From: Streptomyces xantholiticus
GTDB lineage: Bacteria > Actinomycetota > Actinomycetes > Streptomycetales > Streptomycetaceae
NCBI RefSeq assembly: GCF_014651015.1
Contig: NZ_BMWB01000006.1
Coordinates: 216,953-280,952, forward strand
Direction of reading: 5' to 3'
DNA: 64,000 nucleotides
Below the pieces are notes generated by a model, which saw nothing but the letters and a program-made list of their open reading frames with translations, made no database searches and was not told the DNA's origin. Position numbers and translations under genes: made by a program. Shown here piece by piece: positions 42,940 through 52,522 of this stretch; positions within the stretch are counted from its first letter, which is position 1, and the number at the start of each line of letters is the position of its first letter.

Positions 42940-43704
42940 ATGTATCCCCACCCCGACTTCCCCGAACCGGCGCCCGGGCGGGCCGCCGCGGTGTGGCCCG
43001 CCGTGGAGGCGGCCCGCACCGCGCTGGCCGGCGAGGGAGTGCACTTGATGCCGGCGGCCGACGTGCTGGCCTGGACCGGCGCCGACGCGGCCGCCTGGGC
43101 GCGCTTCGCGGCCCACTGGGAGGACCTGTCGCAGGACGCCTACGCGGCCCGGCGCGGTACCCACAGACTGCGCCGCTACGGCCACTTCTCCCTCGCGCCC
43201 GCGACCGGGGTCCTGAGACTGCTGCCGCACACGGTGTTCGTCCAGCCCGACAACACCAATCCGCTGTACGAGACGGTGGACCGTCATTTCGAGCCGCTGA
43301 CCGATGCCTTCGTCACCGATCCGGTCCTGCTCTCCGTCCTCGCGCTGCTCGGCCGGGTGGCCGACGCGTTGGACGCCGCCGAGTGGTGGAGCGTCAAGGT
43401 GCATCCCTTCCGGGTCCTCACCACGGCGGACGGCGGCGGGGAGCCCACGCCGGAGGGCAGGCACCGGGACGGCGTCACACTGGTCTCCTCGCTGCTCGTC
43501 GGCCGCGACAACGCCAGGGGCGGTGAGAGCACGGTGTACAGCCCCGAGGGGGCAGAGGTGCTGTCGGTGACGCTCGAAGAACCGGCGAGCCTGCTGCTGT
43601 CCGACGACCGGGGCACCTTGCACGGTGTGTCGCCCATCAGGCCGGTCCACGACGACGCCCCGGCCCGCCGCGACGTCCTGGTGACCACCCTCACGCCGGG
43701 CTGA
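42940..43704 (+). CDS. 2OG-Fe(II) dioxygenase family protein
   Basis: A 254-aa protein of the 2OG-Fe dioxygenase family (PF10014 type), which includes amino-acid hydroxylases such as IDO-like enzymes. The metal motif HxD is in EGRHRDGVTLVS. The distal His is in GTLHGVSPI. The 2-oxoglutarate-binding Arg is likely in the following APARRDVLVTTL. The N-terminal 'YGHFSLAPATG' and VFVQPDNTNPLYETVDRHFEPL are family features. It would hydroxylate a small molecule, perhaps a free amino acid; the substrate is not determined. Its 3' end overlaps the convergent ligase gene by 14 bases. Confidence 0.87.
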   Translation: MYPHPDFPEPAPGRAAAVWPAVEAARTALAGEGVHLMPAADVLAWTGADAAAWARFAAHWEDLSQDAYAARRGTHRLRRYGHFSLAPATGVLRLLPHTVFVQPDNTNPLYETVDRHFEPLTDAFVTDPVLLSVLALLGRVADALDAAEWWSVKVHPFRVLTTADGGGEPTPEGRHRDGVTLVSSLLVGRDNARGGESTVYSPEGAEVLSVTLEEPASLLLSDDRGTLHGVSPIRPVHDDAPARRDVLVTTLTPG

Positions 43705-44806
43705 CGCCGCCCCTGCCGGCCGTCACGGCGAGGAGATCGTCGACGACGTCGGTCAGGCGTGACCGGCGTGCCCACGAGGTCCGCTGCCGCTGCGCACCGC
43801 AGCCGTACCGGGTCAGCCGCCGCAGAAATGCGTCCACCCGCTGGAGGTCGCCGTACAGCTCCAGTTGCGGCCGTACGTGGTCGAGCAGGCGCTGCGCCTG
43901 CGTGCCGAACGGCAGGATCCGTCCGGTGAGCGCGTCCGGGCCGCTGCCCGGCCAGCCGTCGCGCGCCGCACGCCAGTAGGCGGCGCGCAGCAGCTCGCCA
44001 CAGGTGCGCGGCCCGGCGTCGCCGTCCCGTACCCGCTCGACCGCGCAGACGACCAGTGCTCTGACGAGGGCGGTCAGCGCGGCGGTGTCCGCGGCGTCCG
44101 CCGGGACGTCCATGACCCGGATCTCCAGCGTCGGCACCCGTGGATTGGGCCGCACGTCCCAGAAGGGGAGACTCGCGTCCAGCAGCGCCTCCGACTCCTG
44201 AAGTGCCGTCGTCAGCCGTTCGTAGTGGGCGAGCGAGGCGACGTACGGCGGGGCGCTCAGCGCGGGGAAGCGGCCGCGGATGACGATCCGCCAGCTCGCG
44301 TAGCCCGTGTCACGGCCCTCGAAGAACGGCGAGTTGGCGCTCATGGCCACCAGCAGGGGCAGCCAGGGGCGCAGATGGTTCGCGGCCAGCACGGCTACCT
44401 CCCGTTCCGGCACATGCACATGGACATGCGCGGAGCAGATGGTGAAGTCGTCGAGCATGGTCCCGAACTGGCGGACCCCGGCCCGGTAACGAGGGTGGTC
44501 GCCCAGGACGCGGGCTCCTGCGCCGCCGAGGACGGGCGTGCCCGTGGCGCACGGGCCGAGCGAGTCCGCGCCGCAGGCGTCGCCCGCCGCCGTCCGTAGG
44601 GCGGTCAGCTGCCGCAGCAGTTCGCCGGTGTCGTCGCACGGCGGGGTCCGCACCTCGAGCTGGCCTTCGTGGAACTCGCCGGAGACCAGGTCCCCGACGG
44701 TTCGGCGAGCGCGTGCCACGACACGGCTGCCCGCGGGTTCGACGGTCCGGCTGTCGGTCCTGACGAGGAAGAACTCCTCCTCCGCTCCGATCGTGGTGGT
44801 GGTCAT
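43691..44806 (-). CDS. YbdK-type carboxylate-amine ligase (GCS2 family)
   Basis: A 371-aa glutamate-cysteine-ligase-family-2 protein. It starts TTTIGAEEEFFLV, whose acidic residues bind metal and nucleotide. HVHVHVPEREVAV is the conserved central strand. A 'PNPRVPTLEIRVMDVPADA' segment binds substrate. Family members have weak gamma-glutamylcysteine synthetase activity, or ligate other amines. ATG 44806 is chosen because the conserved motif starts within five residues. It is convergent with the 2OG oxygenase gene and on the same strand as the upstream PoxB-like gene, 190 bases away. Confidence 0.9.
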   Translation of the reverse strand: MTTTTIGAEEEFFLVRTDSRTVEPAGSRVVARARRTVGDLVSGEFHEGQLEVRTPPCDDTGELLRQLTALRTAAGDACGADSLGPCATGTPVLGGAGARVLGDHPRYRAGVRQFGTMLDDFTICSAHVHVHVPEREVAVLAANHLRPWLPLLVAMSANSPFFEGRDTGYASWRIVIRGRFPALSAPPYVASLAHYERLTTALQESEALLDASLPFWDVRPNPRVPTLEIRVMDVPADAADTAALTALVRALVVCAVERVRDGDAGPRTCGELLRAAYWRAARDGWPGSGPDALTGRILPFGTQAQRLLDHVRPQLELYGDLQRVDAFLRRLTRYGCGAQRQRTSWARRSRLTDVVDDLLAVTAGRGGVSPA

Positions 44807-44996
44807 GTCCCCAGAATCCCCCGGGCGCCGCCGGCGTGCGAGCAGGGGAAGCGCAGGTTCCGGCAGGAGCGCGCCGGATGCACCGGTCCGGTGCCCCTCG
44901 CAAGGAGAGACATGGGTCACCGGTGGGTGGCCGCCGTCGGAGACGGCCAGGCGTTGCGTGGGCCGGCCCCGTCGCGCGGCGCGCGAAGAGGCGGCG

Positions 44997-46838
44997 TCAC
45001 CTCTCGTCGTCGGCGCTGTCGTTCGTGGCACCCGGACGGTCCGCGCGGTGGCGGGTGCCGGGGAGGAAGTCCTGCACCTTCGCCTTGAAGCCCTGCTTGA
45101 TCATCGAGCCGCGGTCGCTGTCGCCACGCAGGATCGCCGCCGCCGCGGACTCGATCTGGTCGAGCGAGGCGTGCGGGGGGATCGGCGGGACGGCCGGGTC
45201 GGTGCGGAAGTCGATGACGAAGGGCCGGTCGGCGGCGAGCGCCTGCTCCCAGGCGCTTTCGACATGCTTGGGCTTCTCGACCCGGACGCCCCGCAGGCCG
45301 ATACGTTCGGCGATCTCGGCATACGGCACGTCGGGGATGTGCTGCGACTCCTCGAACTGCGGTGCGCCGGACATGGCGCGCATCTCCCAGGTGACCTGGT
45401 TGAGGTCGCCGTTGTTGAGCACGGCCACGATCAGCCGCGGGTCGGACCACTCGCTCCGGTACTTCGCGGCCGTGACCAGCTCCATCATGCCGTTCATCTG
45501 CATGGCGCCGTCGCCGACGAGGGCGATCGCGGGCCGGTCGGGGTGGGCGAACTTGGCGCCGATGGCATACGGGACACCGGGGCCCATGGTGGCGAGCGTC
45601 CCCGACAGGGAGCCGCGCATCCGGCCCCGCAGCCGCAGGTGCCGGGCGTACCAGTTCGCGGCGGAACCGGAGTCCGCGGTGACGACGGCGTCGTCCGGCA
45701 GCAGCCCGTCGAGCGCGTGGACCACGTACTCGGGGTTGATCGGGTCGGCGTCGACGGCCGCCCTGCGCTGCATGACCTCCCACCAGCGGTCGACGCTCTG
45801 CTCGATCTCGTCGCGCCAGGTACGGCTCTCCTTGCGGTGCAGGCGAGGAAGGAGCCGCCTCAGGGTTTCGCGGGCGTCGCCGACGAGATTCACCTCGAAC
45901 GGGTAGCGCAGGCCGATCATGTGCGGGTCGATGTCGATCTGCACGGCCCTGGCCTGGTCGAACTCGGGCATGAACTGGGTGTACGGGAAGCTGGAGCCGA
46001 TCACCAGCAGGGTGTCGCAGCCCTGCATCAGTTCGTACGAGGGGCGGGTGCCGAGCAATCCGATCGAGCCGGTCACATACGGCAGGTCGTCGGGGAGGAC
46101 GTCCTTGCCGAGCAGGGCCTTGGCGACCCCGGCGCCGAGGACGTCGGCGAGCCGTTCGACCTCGGCCCGGGCGCCGCGCGCGCCCTGGCCCAGGAGGACG
46201 GCCACTTTCTCGCCCGCGTTGAGGACTTCGGCGGCACGTTCGAGGTCCTCGTCGACGGGCACGGGTGCGTACCGTCCGATGCCCATGCTGGAGGGGACCA
46301 TCTTGAAGGCGTGCTTCGGCGGACTGTAATCCAGTTCCTGCACGTCGGCAGGGACGATGACGGCCGTCACGGTGCGCCGGGCGTAGGCGGTGCGCATCGC
46401 ACGGTCGATGAGGTTGGGCAGCTGCTCGGGGACCATCGCGGTTTCGCAGAAGTCGGAGGCGACGTCCTTGTAGAGGGTGTGCAGGTCCACCTCCTGCTGG
46501 TACGAGCCGCCCATGGCACTGCGGTTGGTCTGCCCGACGATCGCGACCACCGGGACGTGGTCGAGTTTCGCGTCGTAGAGCCCGTTGAGCAGGTGGATGG
46601 CGCCCGGGCCGGAAGTGGCTGCGCAGACGCCGACCTTGCCGGAGAACTTCGCGTATCCGACGGCCTGGAGGGCCGACATCTCCTCGTGGCGGGACTGGAC
46701 GAACTTCGGTCGGTTACCGGCCCGCCCCCAGGCCGCGAGCAGCCCGTTGATGCCGTCCCCCGCGTAGGAGAAGACATGGGTCACGTCCCACTCGCGCAAC
46801 CGCCGGAGGATGTGGTCGGACACTTTCGTACTGGCCAT
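44997..46838 (-). CDS. Thiamine-diphosphate enzyme, pyruvate oxidase/dehydrogenase (PoxB-like)
   Basis: A 613-aa ThDP-dependent enzyme: an N-terminal pyrimidine-binding domain with the catalytic Glu in QSRHEEMSALQAVGYAK, a central FAD/rotamase-like domain, and a C-terminal pyrophosphate domain with the metal motif VGDGAMQMNGMMELVTAA plus NNGDLNQVT. Closest in layout to E. coli PoxB (pyruvate to acetate and CO2 at the membrane) or related oxidases. It lacks an obvious extended PoxB C-terminal lipid-binding helix; the C-terminal tail is instead charged (RHRADRPGATNDSADDER). ATG 46838 has AGGAG ten bases upstream. Acetolactate synthase is a less likely alternative. Confidence 0.9.
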   Translation of the reverse strand: MASTKVSDHILRRLREWDVTHVFSYAGDGINGLLAAWGRAGNRPKFVQSRHEEMSALQAVGYAKFSGKVGVCAATSGPGAIHLLNGLYDAKLDHVPVVAIVGQTNRSAMGGSYQQEVDLHTLYKDVASDFCETAMVPEQLPNLIDRAMRTAYARRTVTAVIVPADVQELDYSPPKHAFKMVPSSMGIGRYAPVPVDEDLERAAEVLNAGEKVAVLLGQGARGARAEVERLADVLGAGVAKALLGKDVLPDDLPYVTGSIGLLGTRPSYELMQGCDTLLVIGSSFPYTQFMPEFDQARAVQIDIDPHMIGLRYPFEVNLVGDARETLRRLLPRLHRKESRTWRDEIEQSVDRWWEVMQRRAAVDADPINPEYVVHALDGLLPDDAVVTADSGSAANWYARHLRLRGRMRGSLSGTLATMGPGVPYAIGAKFAHPDRPAIALVGDGAMQMNGMMELVTAAKYRSEWSDPRLIVAVLNNGDLNQVTWEMRAMSGAPQFEESQHIPDVPYAEIAERIGLRGVRVEKPKHVESAWEQALAADRPFVIDFRTDPAVPPIPPHASLDQIESAAAAILRGDSDRGSMIKQGFKAKVQDFLPGTRHRADRPGATNDSADDER

Positions 46839-47275
46839 CGGTGTTCCGCTCCTGACTGTGCCGTGTTGCGCCGCTGTACCGGCCTGTCCTGGGTAACCGT
46901 GGGGCGCCGGCGGAAACCTCGCCGTCTCACCCGATCGGCCCGGCGCCCGGTGTGCCGGTGCCTCCAGAACGGGCCGCAGGATGGCGGCCGATCCGTTCGC
47001 CACGGCGAAGGCACTGGCGGCGAACCCGCTGGGCGCTCCACCGAAGGGGGCGCCCCGTGCGGCCGTACGGCGTCGCACCCGTCCCGCGGGCCGTTCTCGC
47101 CCGCGCGGGGGAGGACGGGATCAGCCTGCGGGCCGACGTCCCGCACCGTGGCGTCGGGCAGACTTTTCGGTGCGGATCACTGGTACCGACAGGGATCCGG
47201 GCCCGGCCGGGCGGGACTGACCCGGCGCCCGTGCCCACGCCCGGGGCACGTCACCGACCAGGTGGAGGTCCACGA
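46839..47275. other. Divergent intergenic region
   Basis: About 440 bases between two divergent genes. It should hold both promoters. A plus-strand frame beginning MAADPFATAKALAANPLGAP at 46981 runs 79 codons, but it has no ribosome site and becomes Arg/Pro-rich, so I do not call it. Confidence 0.4.
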
Positions 47276-47860
47276 ATGAAGCTCCCGAACACCGCGCACA
47301 CCTCCCGGCCCTGGCGGATCCACGAGATCGCGCCCGACTTCCGCGTCTACGACGTCTGGGCGCTGCCGACGCCGGGAGGCCCCGACGACTTCCCGCGCCT
47401 GGTGCAACGGACGGCCGGGGGCGACACGGCGAACAACCCCTCCCCGGTCGCCCGTGCCCTCTTCGCCATCCGCTGGAAGCTCGGGGCGCTGCTCGGCTGG
47501 GACTCACCGGGCGCCGGCCTCGGCTCCCGGGTGCCGACGCTGCGCGACCGCTTGCCGGACGACCTGCGCGACGGCCCGTCCGGCCCGGAGTTCGAACGGC
47601 TGCCCTTCCGGCCGGTGTATCTGACGAACGACGAGTGGGCGGCCGAAATGGCGAACAGCACGGTGCACGGGGTGATGCACCTGAGCTGGGTACCGGACGG
47701 CGCCGGGGGCCACCGGGGTCAGATGGCGGTTCTGGTGAAGCCGAACGGCCCGTTCGGAAGGGCCTATATGGCTGCCATCGCCCCGTTCCGGCACGTGTTC
47801 GTGTACCCGCCGCTGATGCGAAGCATCGGAGAGGCGTGGCGGACCGGGCCCGCGACGTAG
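47276..47860 (+). CDS. DUF2867 family protein
   Basis: A 194-aa protein of the DUF2867 family. Typical segments are 'SRPWRIHEIAPDFRVYDVWALP' near the N-terminus, RWKLGALLGWD in the middle, and GQMAVLVKPNGPFGRAYMAAIAPFRHVFVYPPLM at the end, which is a START-like core. Function is unknown; in other bacteria the domain is found after SDR-like epimerases. GGAGG lies seven bases before the ATG. It converges on the coiled-coil gene with seven bases between stops. Confidence 0.85.
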   Translation: MKLPNTAHTSRPWRIHEIAPDFRVYDVWALPTPGGPDDFPRLVQRTAGGDTANNPSPVARALFAIRWKLGALLGWDSPGAGLGSRVPTLRDRLPDDLRDGPSGPEFERLPFRPVYLTNDEWAAEMANSTVHGVMHLSWVPDGAGGHRGQMAVLVKPNGPFGRAYMAAIAPFRHVFVYPPLMRSIGEAWRTGPAT

Positions 47861-47867
47861 GGCGGTC

Positions 47868-48755
47868 TCAGCTGTCGCCGGCCGACAACCGTTCCACCAC
47901 CGCGGCCGTCCTGTGCGCACGGCGCCGCGCGTCCCGGGCGGTCCGGTCCGCCTCCCCCGCCCGGTCCCGCGCCTCGTGCAGCCCGCGCTCCGCCCGCCGC
48001 TGCCGCGCCTTCGCCTCCTCCAGCTCCCGGGCCAGCGCGTCCACCCGCTCACGCGCGTCGTCGTATTCGGCCTTCGACCGCTCGAGCGCCGACACCGCCT
48101 CTTCACGCGCCTGTTCGCTTTCCCGGGCCTGCTGCTCGGCCTCCTCGGCGTCCCGTCCGGCACGGTCGAGCTTCTCGCGGCGCCGCCGGTCAGGGCCCTC
48201 CTTGCGGTGGCGCCGCTCCGCCGGCTCGGGTGGCCCGGGCGACGGGGCCGGCTTCGGCGTGACACCGGCGCCGGCATCGAGACCGACGAAGCCGACGGGG
48301 GCGCTGAGCGGCTTGTGGAGGTGCCCGGCGGCCCAGCGGCGCGCGGCGTCCGGGTCCGCCAGCACCGCGTGCAGAGTGGCCTCGATCTCCTGGAGAGCGG
48401 ACTCGCCGACCACCTGTCCGGCCTCCGCCGCCAGCTGCCGGGCTTCCCGGGCCAGCGCCCCGACCAGGAGGTGCTGCTGTCTGCCGAGCTCGCGCAGCTG
48501 CTCGCCGTCGAGGTTGCGGTGGGCGTCGCGCAGTCCTTCGCCGAGGCTGATCAGCGGCTGGATCTTCTCCGGCTCCCGGCGTACCAGCAGGTTGCCGGCC
48601 CACGCGGATATGGTCGGCTTGCGCAGTGCACGAATCCGGTCGGCCAGTTCACGGTCGCCGGCCCGGCGTGCCTGCGCCGCACGTTCGTTGCGGGCCGCGG
48701 TGAACTCCTGGGGCCGTAGCGCGTACAGCTCGTCGAGGGTGCTCTCCAGATCCAC
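47868..48755 (-). CDS. Hypothetical coiled-coil protein (295 aa)
   Basis: A 295-aa soluble protein. The N-terminal half is helical and conserved-looking (LDELYALRPQEFTAARNERA and then RKPTISAWAGNLLVRREPEKI). A Pro-rich linker at about 175-190 leads to a C-terminal half that is one long charged coiled coil (residues about 190-285, Ala/Arg/Glu heptads). GTG 48755 has AAGGAG five bases upstream. I recognise the N-terminal pattern from other actinomycete hypothetical proteins, but no function. A structural or nucleic-acid-associated role is conceivable. Confidence 0.75.
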   Translation of the reverse strand: MDLESTLDELYALRPQEFTAARNERAAQARRAGDRELADRIRALRKPTISAWAGNLLVRREPEKIQPLISLGEGLRDAHRNLDGEQLRELGRQQHLLVGALAREARQLAAEAGQVVGESALQEIEATLHAVLADPDAARRWAAGHLHKPLSAPVGFVGLDAGAGVTPKPAPSPGPPEPAERRHRKEGPDRRRREKLDRAGRDAEEAEQQARESEQAREEAVSALERSKAEYDDARERVDALARELEEAKARQRRAERGLHEARDRAGEADRTARDARRRAHRTAAVVERLSAGDS

Positions 48756-48934
48756 CGGGCTCCTTACGGTCCCTCCCCCGCCGGACACCGTGCCGCTTCC
48801 AGGGTCGCATCGCGTCCCGGCCGTGTCAGTCGGTGCGGTGCGGTGCGCGGGACGTTGACCGGCGGCGGGTGCGAGGGCCGCCGCCCGGCCCGGCCGCACC
48901 CGTGGCCGCACCGGCCCGTGTCATGATCGCCGTC

Positions 48935-49462
48935 ATGGCTTCCGCACCCGGCTCCACCGTCTGGCCCGCCGCCCTTGCGACCCGCCGCCTGGCGCTGCGT
49001 CCCGTCGCCGCCGCGGACGTAGGGGCGATCGCCCGCCTGTGGACCGACCCCGAGGTGCGACGGCACCTCGGCGGGCCGGTCGACCGCAACGTCGTCCGCA
49101 TCCGCGAGAAGCGGTGCGTCGGCGCCCCAGGCGCCTTCGCCGTGGTACGGCAGGCGGACCAGGCGGTCGTCGGCCTGGTGACGGTGGAACCCGGGGCCAG
49201 GGACGGCAGGACCGAGGTCTCGTACCAACTGCTCCCCGAGCACTGGGGCCGGGGCTACGGCCGCGAGGCCGTCGCCGCAGCCGTGACCTGGGCGCGGGAC
49301 GGGTCCCCCTCGAGCGCGCCCGGAGTGGTCGCCCTGACGCAGCAGGCCAATCTCCGGTCCCGGCGGCTGCTCGAGGGCCTCGGGGCCACGGTGGAGGACA
49401 CCTTCGTCGAATGGGACGAGCCACAGGTCCTCTACGTGTTCCCCTCACCTCCCGCGGAGTAG
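48935..49462 (+). CDS. GNAT family N-acetyltransferase
   Basis: A 175-aa RimJ/RimL-like GNAT acetyltransferase. It starts with LATRRLALRPVAAADV. The acetyl-CoA-binding loop is LLPEHWGRGYGREAVAAAV. The final segments are ALTQQANLRSRRLLEGLGA and the usual Phe-Val-Glu-Trp end. Start is uncertain: ATGs at 48923 and 48935 both lack a Shine-Dalgarno site; I use 48935 because similarity begins soon after. The substrate is unknown. It converges on the PhnB-like gene with ten bases between. Confidence 0.85.
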   Translation: MASAPGSTVWPAALATRRLALRPVAAADVGAIARLWTDPEVRRHLGGPVDRNVVRIREKRCVGAPGAFAVVRQADQAVVGLVTVEPGARDGRTEVSYQLLPEHWGRGYGREAVAAAVTWARDGSPSSAPGVVALTQQANLRSRRLLEGLGATVEDTFVEWDEPQVLYVFPSPPAE

Positions 49463-49472
49463 GGCTCAAGGG

Positions 49473-49946
49473 TCACACGCGGTCGGCGGCCTCGTGGAGA
49501 GCCGCCACATCGATCTTCTTCATGCCCAGCATGGCCGACATGGCGCGCTGGGCCCGCCCCTGGTCCTCGTCCTCCAGGAGCTCCCCCAGCGCTGCGGGGA
49601 CGACCTGCCAGGACAGACCGTACTGGTCCTTCAGCCAGCCGCAGGGGCCTTCCTGTCCGCCCTCACCCAGCTTGTTCCAGTAGTGGTCGACCTCCTCCTG
49701 GTCCTTGCAGTTGATCAGCAGGGAGATCGCCTCGTTGAAGGTGAACTCGGGGCCGCCGTTGATCGCGGTGTACTCCTGGCCGTCGAGGACGAAGTCGACG
49801 GTCAGCACGGTGCCGGCCGGCCTCGGGCCCGCCTCGCCGTAGTACGAGATGTGCTTGATCCGCGAGTTCGGGAACACCGAGACGTAGAACTCGGCTGCCT
49901 CCTGGCCCTCGGTGTCGAACCAGAGGTTGGGGGTGATGCGCGGCAT
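49473..49946 (-). CDS. PhnB-like VOC protein
   Basis: A 157-aa protein of the PhnB/3-demethylubiquinone-methyltransferase-like VOC group. It starts RITPNLWFDTEGQEAAEFYV. It then has VDFVLDGQEYTAINGGPEF, DQEEVDHYWNKLGEGG and GWLKDQYGLSWQVVP, each a family hallmark. AMSAMLGMKKIDVAALHEA ends the protein. Despite the family's older name, no methyltransferase motif is present. AGGAG lies in good position before the ATG. Confidence 0.92.
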   Translation of the reverse strand: MPRITPNLWFDTEGQEAAEFYVSVFPNSRIKHISYYGEAGPRPAGTVLTVDFVLDGQEYTAINGGPEFTFNEAISLLINCKDQEEVDHYWNKLGEGGQEGPCGWLKDQYGLSWQVVPAALGELLEDEDQGRAQRAMSAMLGMKKIDVAALHEAADRV

Positions 49947-50062
49947 GGTGCGCTCCTGACGTGGTCGGTGGCGGCGTTTCGCCTGCCGTCCCGGTTGTGA
50001 CCGCCGTGCCTGCCGGAACTCATCGCTCGCGTGCCCGCAGGACCGGGCGGAGGATAGGACCG

Positions 50063-52522
50063 ATGACCGGATCCGTGACCCTGATCAGTGAGAGCCCGGA
50101 GGACCCGTACTCGCACGGTCGAGCCGCCTCCGTGGTGCTGGACCGGCACGGCCTGGTGACCGGCTGGAGTGAACGTGCCCGCACCCTCGTCGGCTATTCG
50201 GCCGAGGAGGTGCTCGGCCACCGGGCGGTGGAGCTGCTGGTGGACCCTGCCGACCAGGACCTCGTCCTGGCGGCCAGTGCGGCCTGTGTCCGGCAGCGGG
50301 GCTGGTTCGGGGTCGTGCCCGTACGGGCACGTGACGGCCACAGGCGGGGCTTCGGCATCCGGGTCCGCCAGGTGACGCGGGACGAAGGGATCCGCGAGTG
50401 GTACCTCGTGGCCGCGCCTGCGGAGGAGGTGGTGCAGTGGGAGATCGACCGCTCGGTGTTGGACGGGCTTTTCCGCAGATCGCCGATCGGCCTGTCGGTG
50501 CACGACCCCGAGCTGAACATCCTGCGGATCAACCGGGCGATCGCACGCCTCGGCGGTGTCAGCACCGAGCAGGCCCGCGGACATCGCATCGGCGACTTCC
50601 TCATCCGCGCGGACGCGGAGACCGTGGACATGGGGCTGCGTGAGGTGCTGCGCACCGGCACACCGATGATCTTCACGGAGCAGCCGTGTCGGGTGCCCGG
50701 CGCATCGGGCAAGGAGCGGTACGTCTCCGTGTCCGCCTTCCGCATGGAGGACTCGGCCGGCCGGGTGCTGGGGGTGACGCAGCTGGTCGAGGACGTCACC
50801 GACGGCCATCAGGCCCGCCGCCGGCTCGCTCTGCTCACGGAGGCCGGCGCCACCATCGGTACCACCCTGGACGTGCAGACGACGGCGCAGGAGCTGGTGC
50901 AGGCAGCTGTGCCCGGGCTGGCGGACTGTGTGTCCGTGGATCTGCTGGAGGCGATCAGCCGCGGTGAGGAACCGGTCGCGGACGGGGGCGTCGGACCGGT
51001 CCGCAGGACGGCGTACCGAAGCGTCACGCCGGAGACGGAGCATCTGCTGTTCCCGGTGGGTACGGTCAACTCGTTCCCGAAGGAGTCGCCGCAGGCGCGG
51101 TGCCTCGCGACCGGGCGTCCGGTGCTGGAGCCGTTCATCGACATCTCGGACAGGGTCACCGCCCCGGGAGACGAGGTGCCGGAGGCGGCCCACGCCGTCC
51201 ACTCGCTGATGGTGGTCCCGCTGACGGCGCGCGGGCTGGTCCTCGGGTTCGTGAGTCTGTGGCGCTCCCGGCTGCCGGAGCCGTTCGAGGACGACGACCT
51301 CACCCTGGCCGGCGAGCTGGCGTCCCGGGCCGCGGTCTCCCTGGACAACGCCCGCCGCTTCACTCAGCAGCACCGGGCGGCACTGGCTCTGCAGCGGCGG
51401 CTGCTGCCGCGCGAGCTGCCCGCGCACCCGGCGGTCGTCGTCGCCCACCGGTACATGCCCGCCGGCGGTGCGACCGGGGTCGGCGGGGACTGGTTCGACG
51501 TCATACCGCTCTCCGGCGCCCGCGTCGCCCTCGTCGTCGGCGACGTCGTCGGGCACGGCATCAACGCCGCGGCCACCATGGGCCGCCTGCGTACCGCGGT
51601 CCACACGCTCGCCGACCTCGATCTCGAGCCCGACGAGGTGCTGTCCCACCTCGACGATCTGGTGACCCGTCTCGCCGGGGAGCAGGAGGAGGACATCGAA
51701 GGCGCCCCGGGCGAGCAGGTGGTGGGCGCGACGTGTCTGTACGCCGTGTACGACCCGGTGACCCGCCATTGTGCCGTCGCCCGTGCCGGCCATCCGCCGC
51801 CAGCCGTGGTGACACCGGAGGGCGAGGTGAGCATCACGGACCTGCCCGCGGGACCACCGCTGGGCCTGGGCGGGCTGCCCTTCGAGGCGGCGGAGCTGAC
51901 GCTGGCGGAGGGCAGCGTGCTCGCTCTCTACACCAACGGACTGCTGGACGTCGCCCAGCAGGACATGGAGGCCGGTCTCTCCAAACTGTGCGCGACGCTG
52001 GCCGGTCCGGGCCGGCCGGTGGAGGAGATGGCACAAGCGGTGGTCGACGAACTGCTGCCCGCCCGGCCGACCGACGACGTCGCGCTGCTGCTGGCGCAGA
52101 CGCTCACCCTGGCGCCCGAGCTGGTCGCCACCTGGGAGCTGCCCGCCGAGCCGACGGCGCCCTCCCGGGCCAGGCATCTCACCGCTGAGCAGCTGGCGGC
52201 GTGGGGGCTTGCGGACATGGCGTTCTCCACGGAGCTGATCGTCAGTGAACTGGTCACCAACGCCTACCGGTACGCGGGCGGGCCCGTGACCCTGCGGCTG
52301 ATCCACCATCAGCGGCTCATCTGCGAGGTCTCCGACCCGAGCAGCACCTCGCCGCACCTGCGGCGGGCCCGCAGCACCGACGAGGGCGGGCGGGGACTGC
52401 TGTTGGTCGCGCAGCTCACGGCACGATGGGGCACCCGGCACACGCGGGAGGGCAAGACGGTCTGGACGGAGCAGACCCTGCCCCCGCTGCTCGGCGGACC
52501 GGGTCCCGAGACGCTTCTGTAG
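50063..52522 (+). CDS. SpoIIE-family phosphatase with PAS, GAF and HATPase domains
   Basis: An 819-aa signalling protein: PAS (15-125), PAS (135-260), GAF (265-440), PP2C_2/SpoIIE (455-680) and a GHKL ATPase (690-815). Metal motifs GGDWFDVI, VGDVVGHG and PTDDVALLL are intact; the usual TDG motif is TNG (YTNGLLD), a conservative Asp-to-Asn change at one expected ligand. The ATPase has ELIVSELVTNAYRYA and DEGGRGLLLV. It can in principle both phosphorylate and dephosphorylate an anti-sigma antagonist. ATG 50063 has GGAGG nine bases upstream. It is clearly paralogous to the degenerate gene at 35175-37556. Confidence 0.92.
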   Translation: MTGSVTLISESPEDPYSHGRAASVVLDRHGLVTGWSERARTLVGYSAEEVLGHRAVELLVDPADQDLVLAASAACVRQRGWFGVVPVRARDGHRRGFGIRVRQVTRDEGIREWYLVAAPAEEVVQWEIDRSVLDGLFRRSPIGLSVHDPELNILRINRAIARLGGVSTEQARGHRIGDFLIRADAETVDMGLREVLRTGTPMIFTEQPCRVPGASGKERYVSVSAFRMEDSAGRVLGVTQLVEDVTDGHQARRRLALLTEAGATIGTTLDVQTTAQELVQAAVPGLADCVSVDLLEAISRGEEPVADGGVGPVRRTAYRSVTPETEHLLFPVGTVNSFPKESPQARCLATGRPVLEPFIDISDRVTAPGDEVPEAAHAVHSLMVVPLTARGLVLGFVSLWRSRLPEPFEDDDLTLAGELASRAAVSLDNARRFTQQHRAALALQRRLLPRELPAHPAVVVAHRYMPAGGATGVGGDWFDVIPLSGARVALVVGDVVGHGINAAATMGRLRTAVHTLADLDLEPDEVLSHLDDLVTRLAGEQEEDIEGAPGEQVVGATCLYAVYDPVTRHCAVARAGHPPPAVVTPEGEVSITDLPAGPPLGLGGLPFEAAELTLAEGSVLALYTNGLLDVAQQDMEAGLSKLCATLAGPGRPVEEMAQAVVDELLPARPTDDVALLLAQTLTLAPELVATWELPAEPTAPSRARHLTAEQLAAWGLADMAFSTELIVSELVTNAYRYAGGPVTLRLIHHQRLICEVSDPSSTSPHLRRARSTDEGGRGLLLVAQLTARWGTRHTREGKTVWTEQTLPPLLGGPGPETLL

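Noticed and set aside
46981..47220. A 79-codon plus-strand frame beginning MAADPFATAKALAANPLGAP
   Set aside because: No ribosome site, and the rest is Arg/Pro-rich noise; it lies in a divergent promoter region.
47868..48755. Reading the coiled-coil gene as a phage or SMC-like protein
   Set aside because: No ATPase, no phage neighbours; only a generic charged coiled coil is visible.
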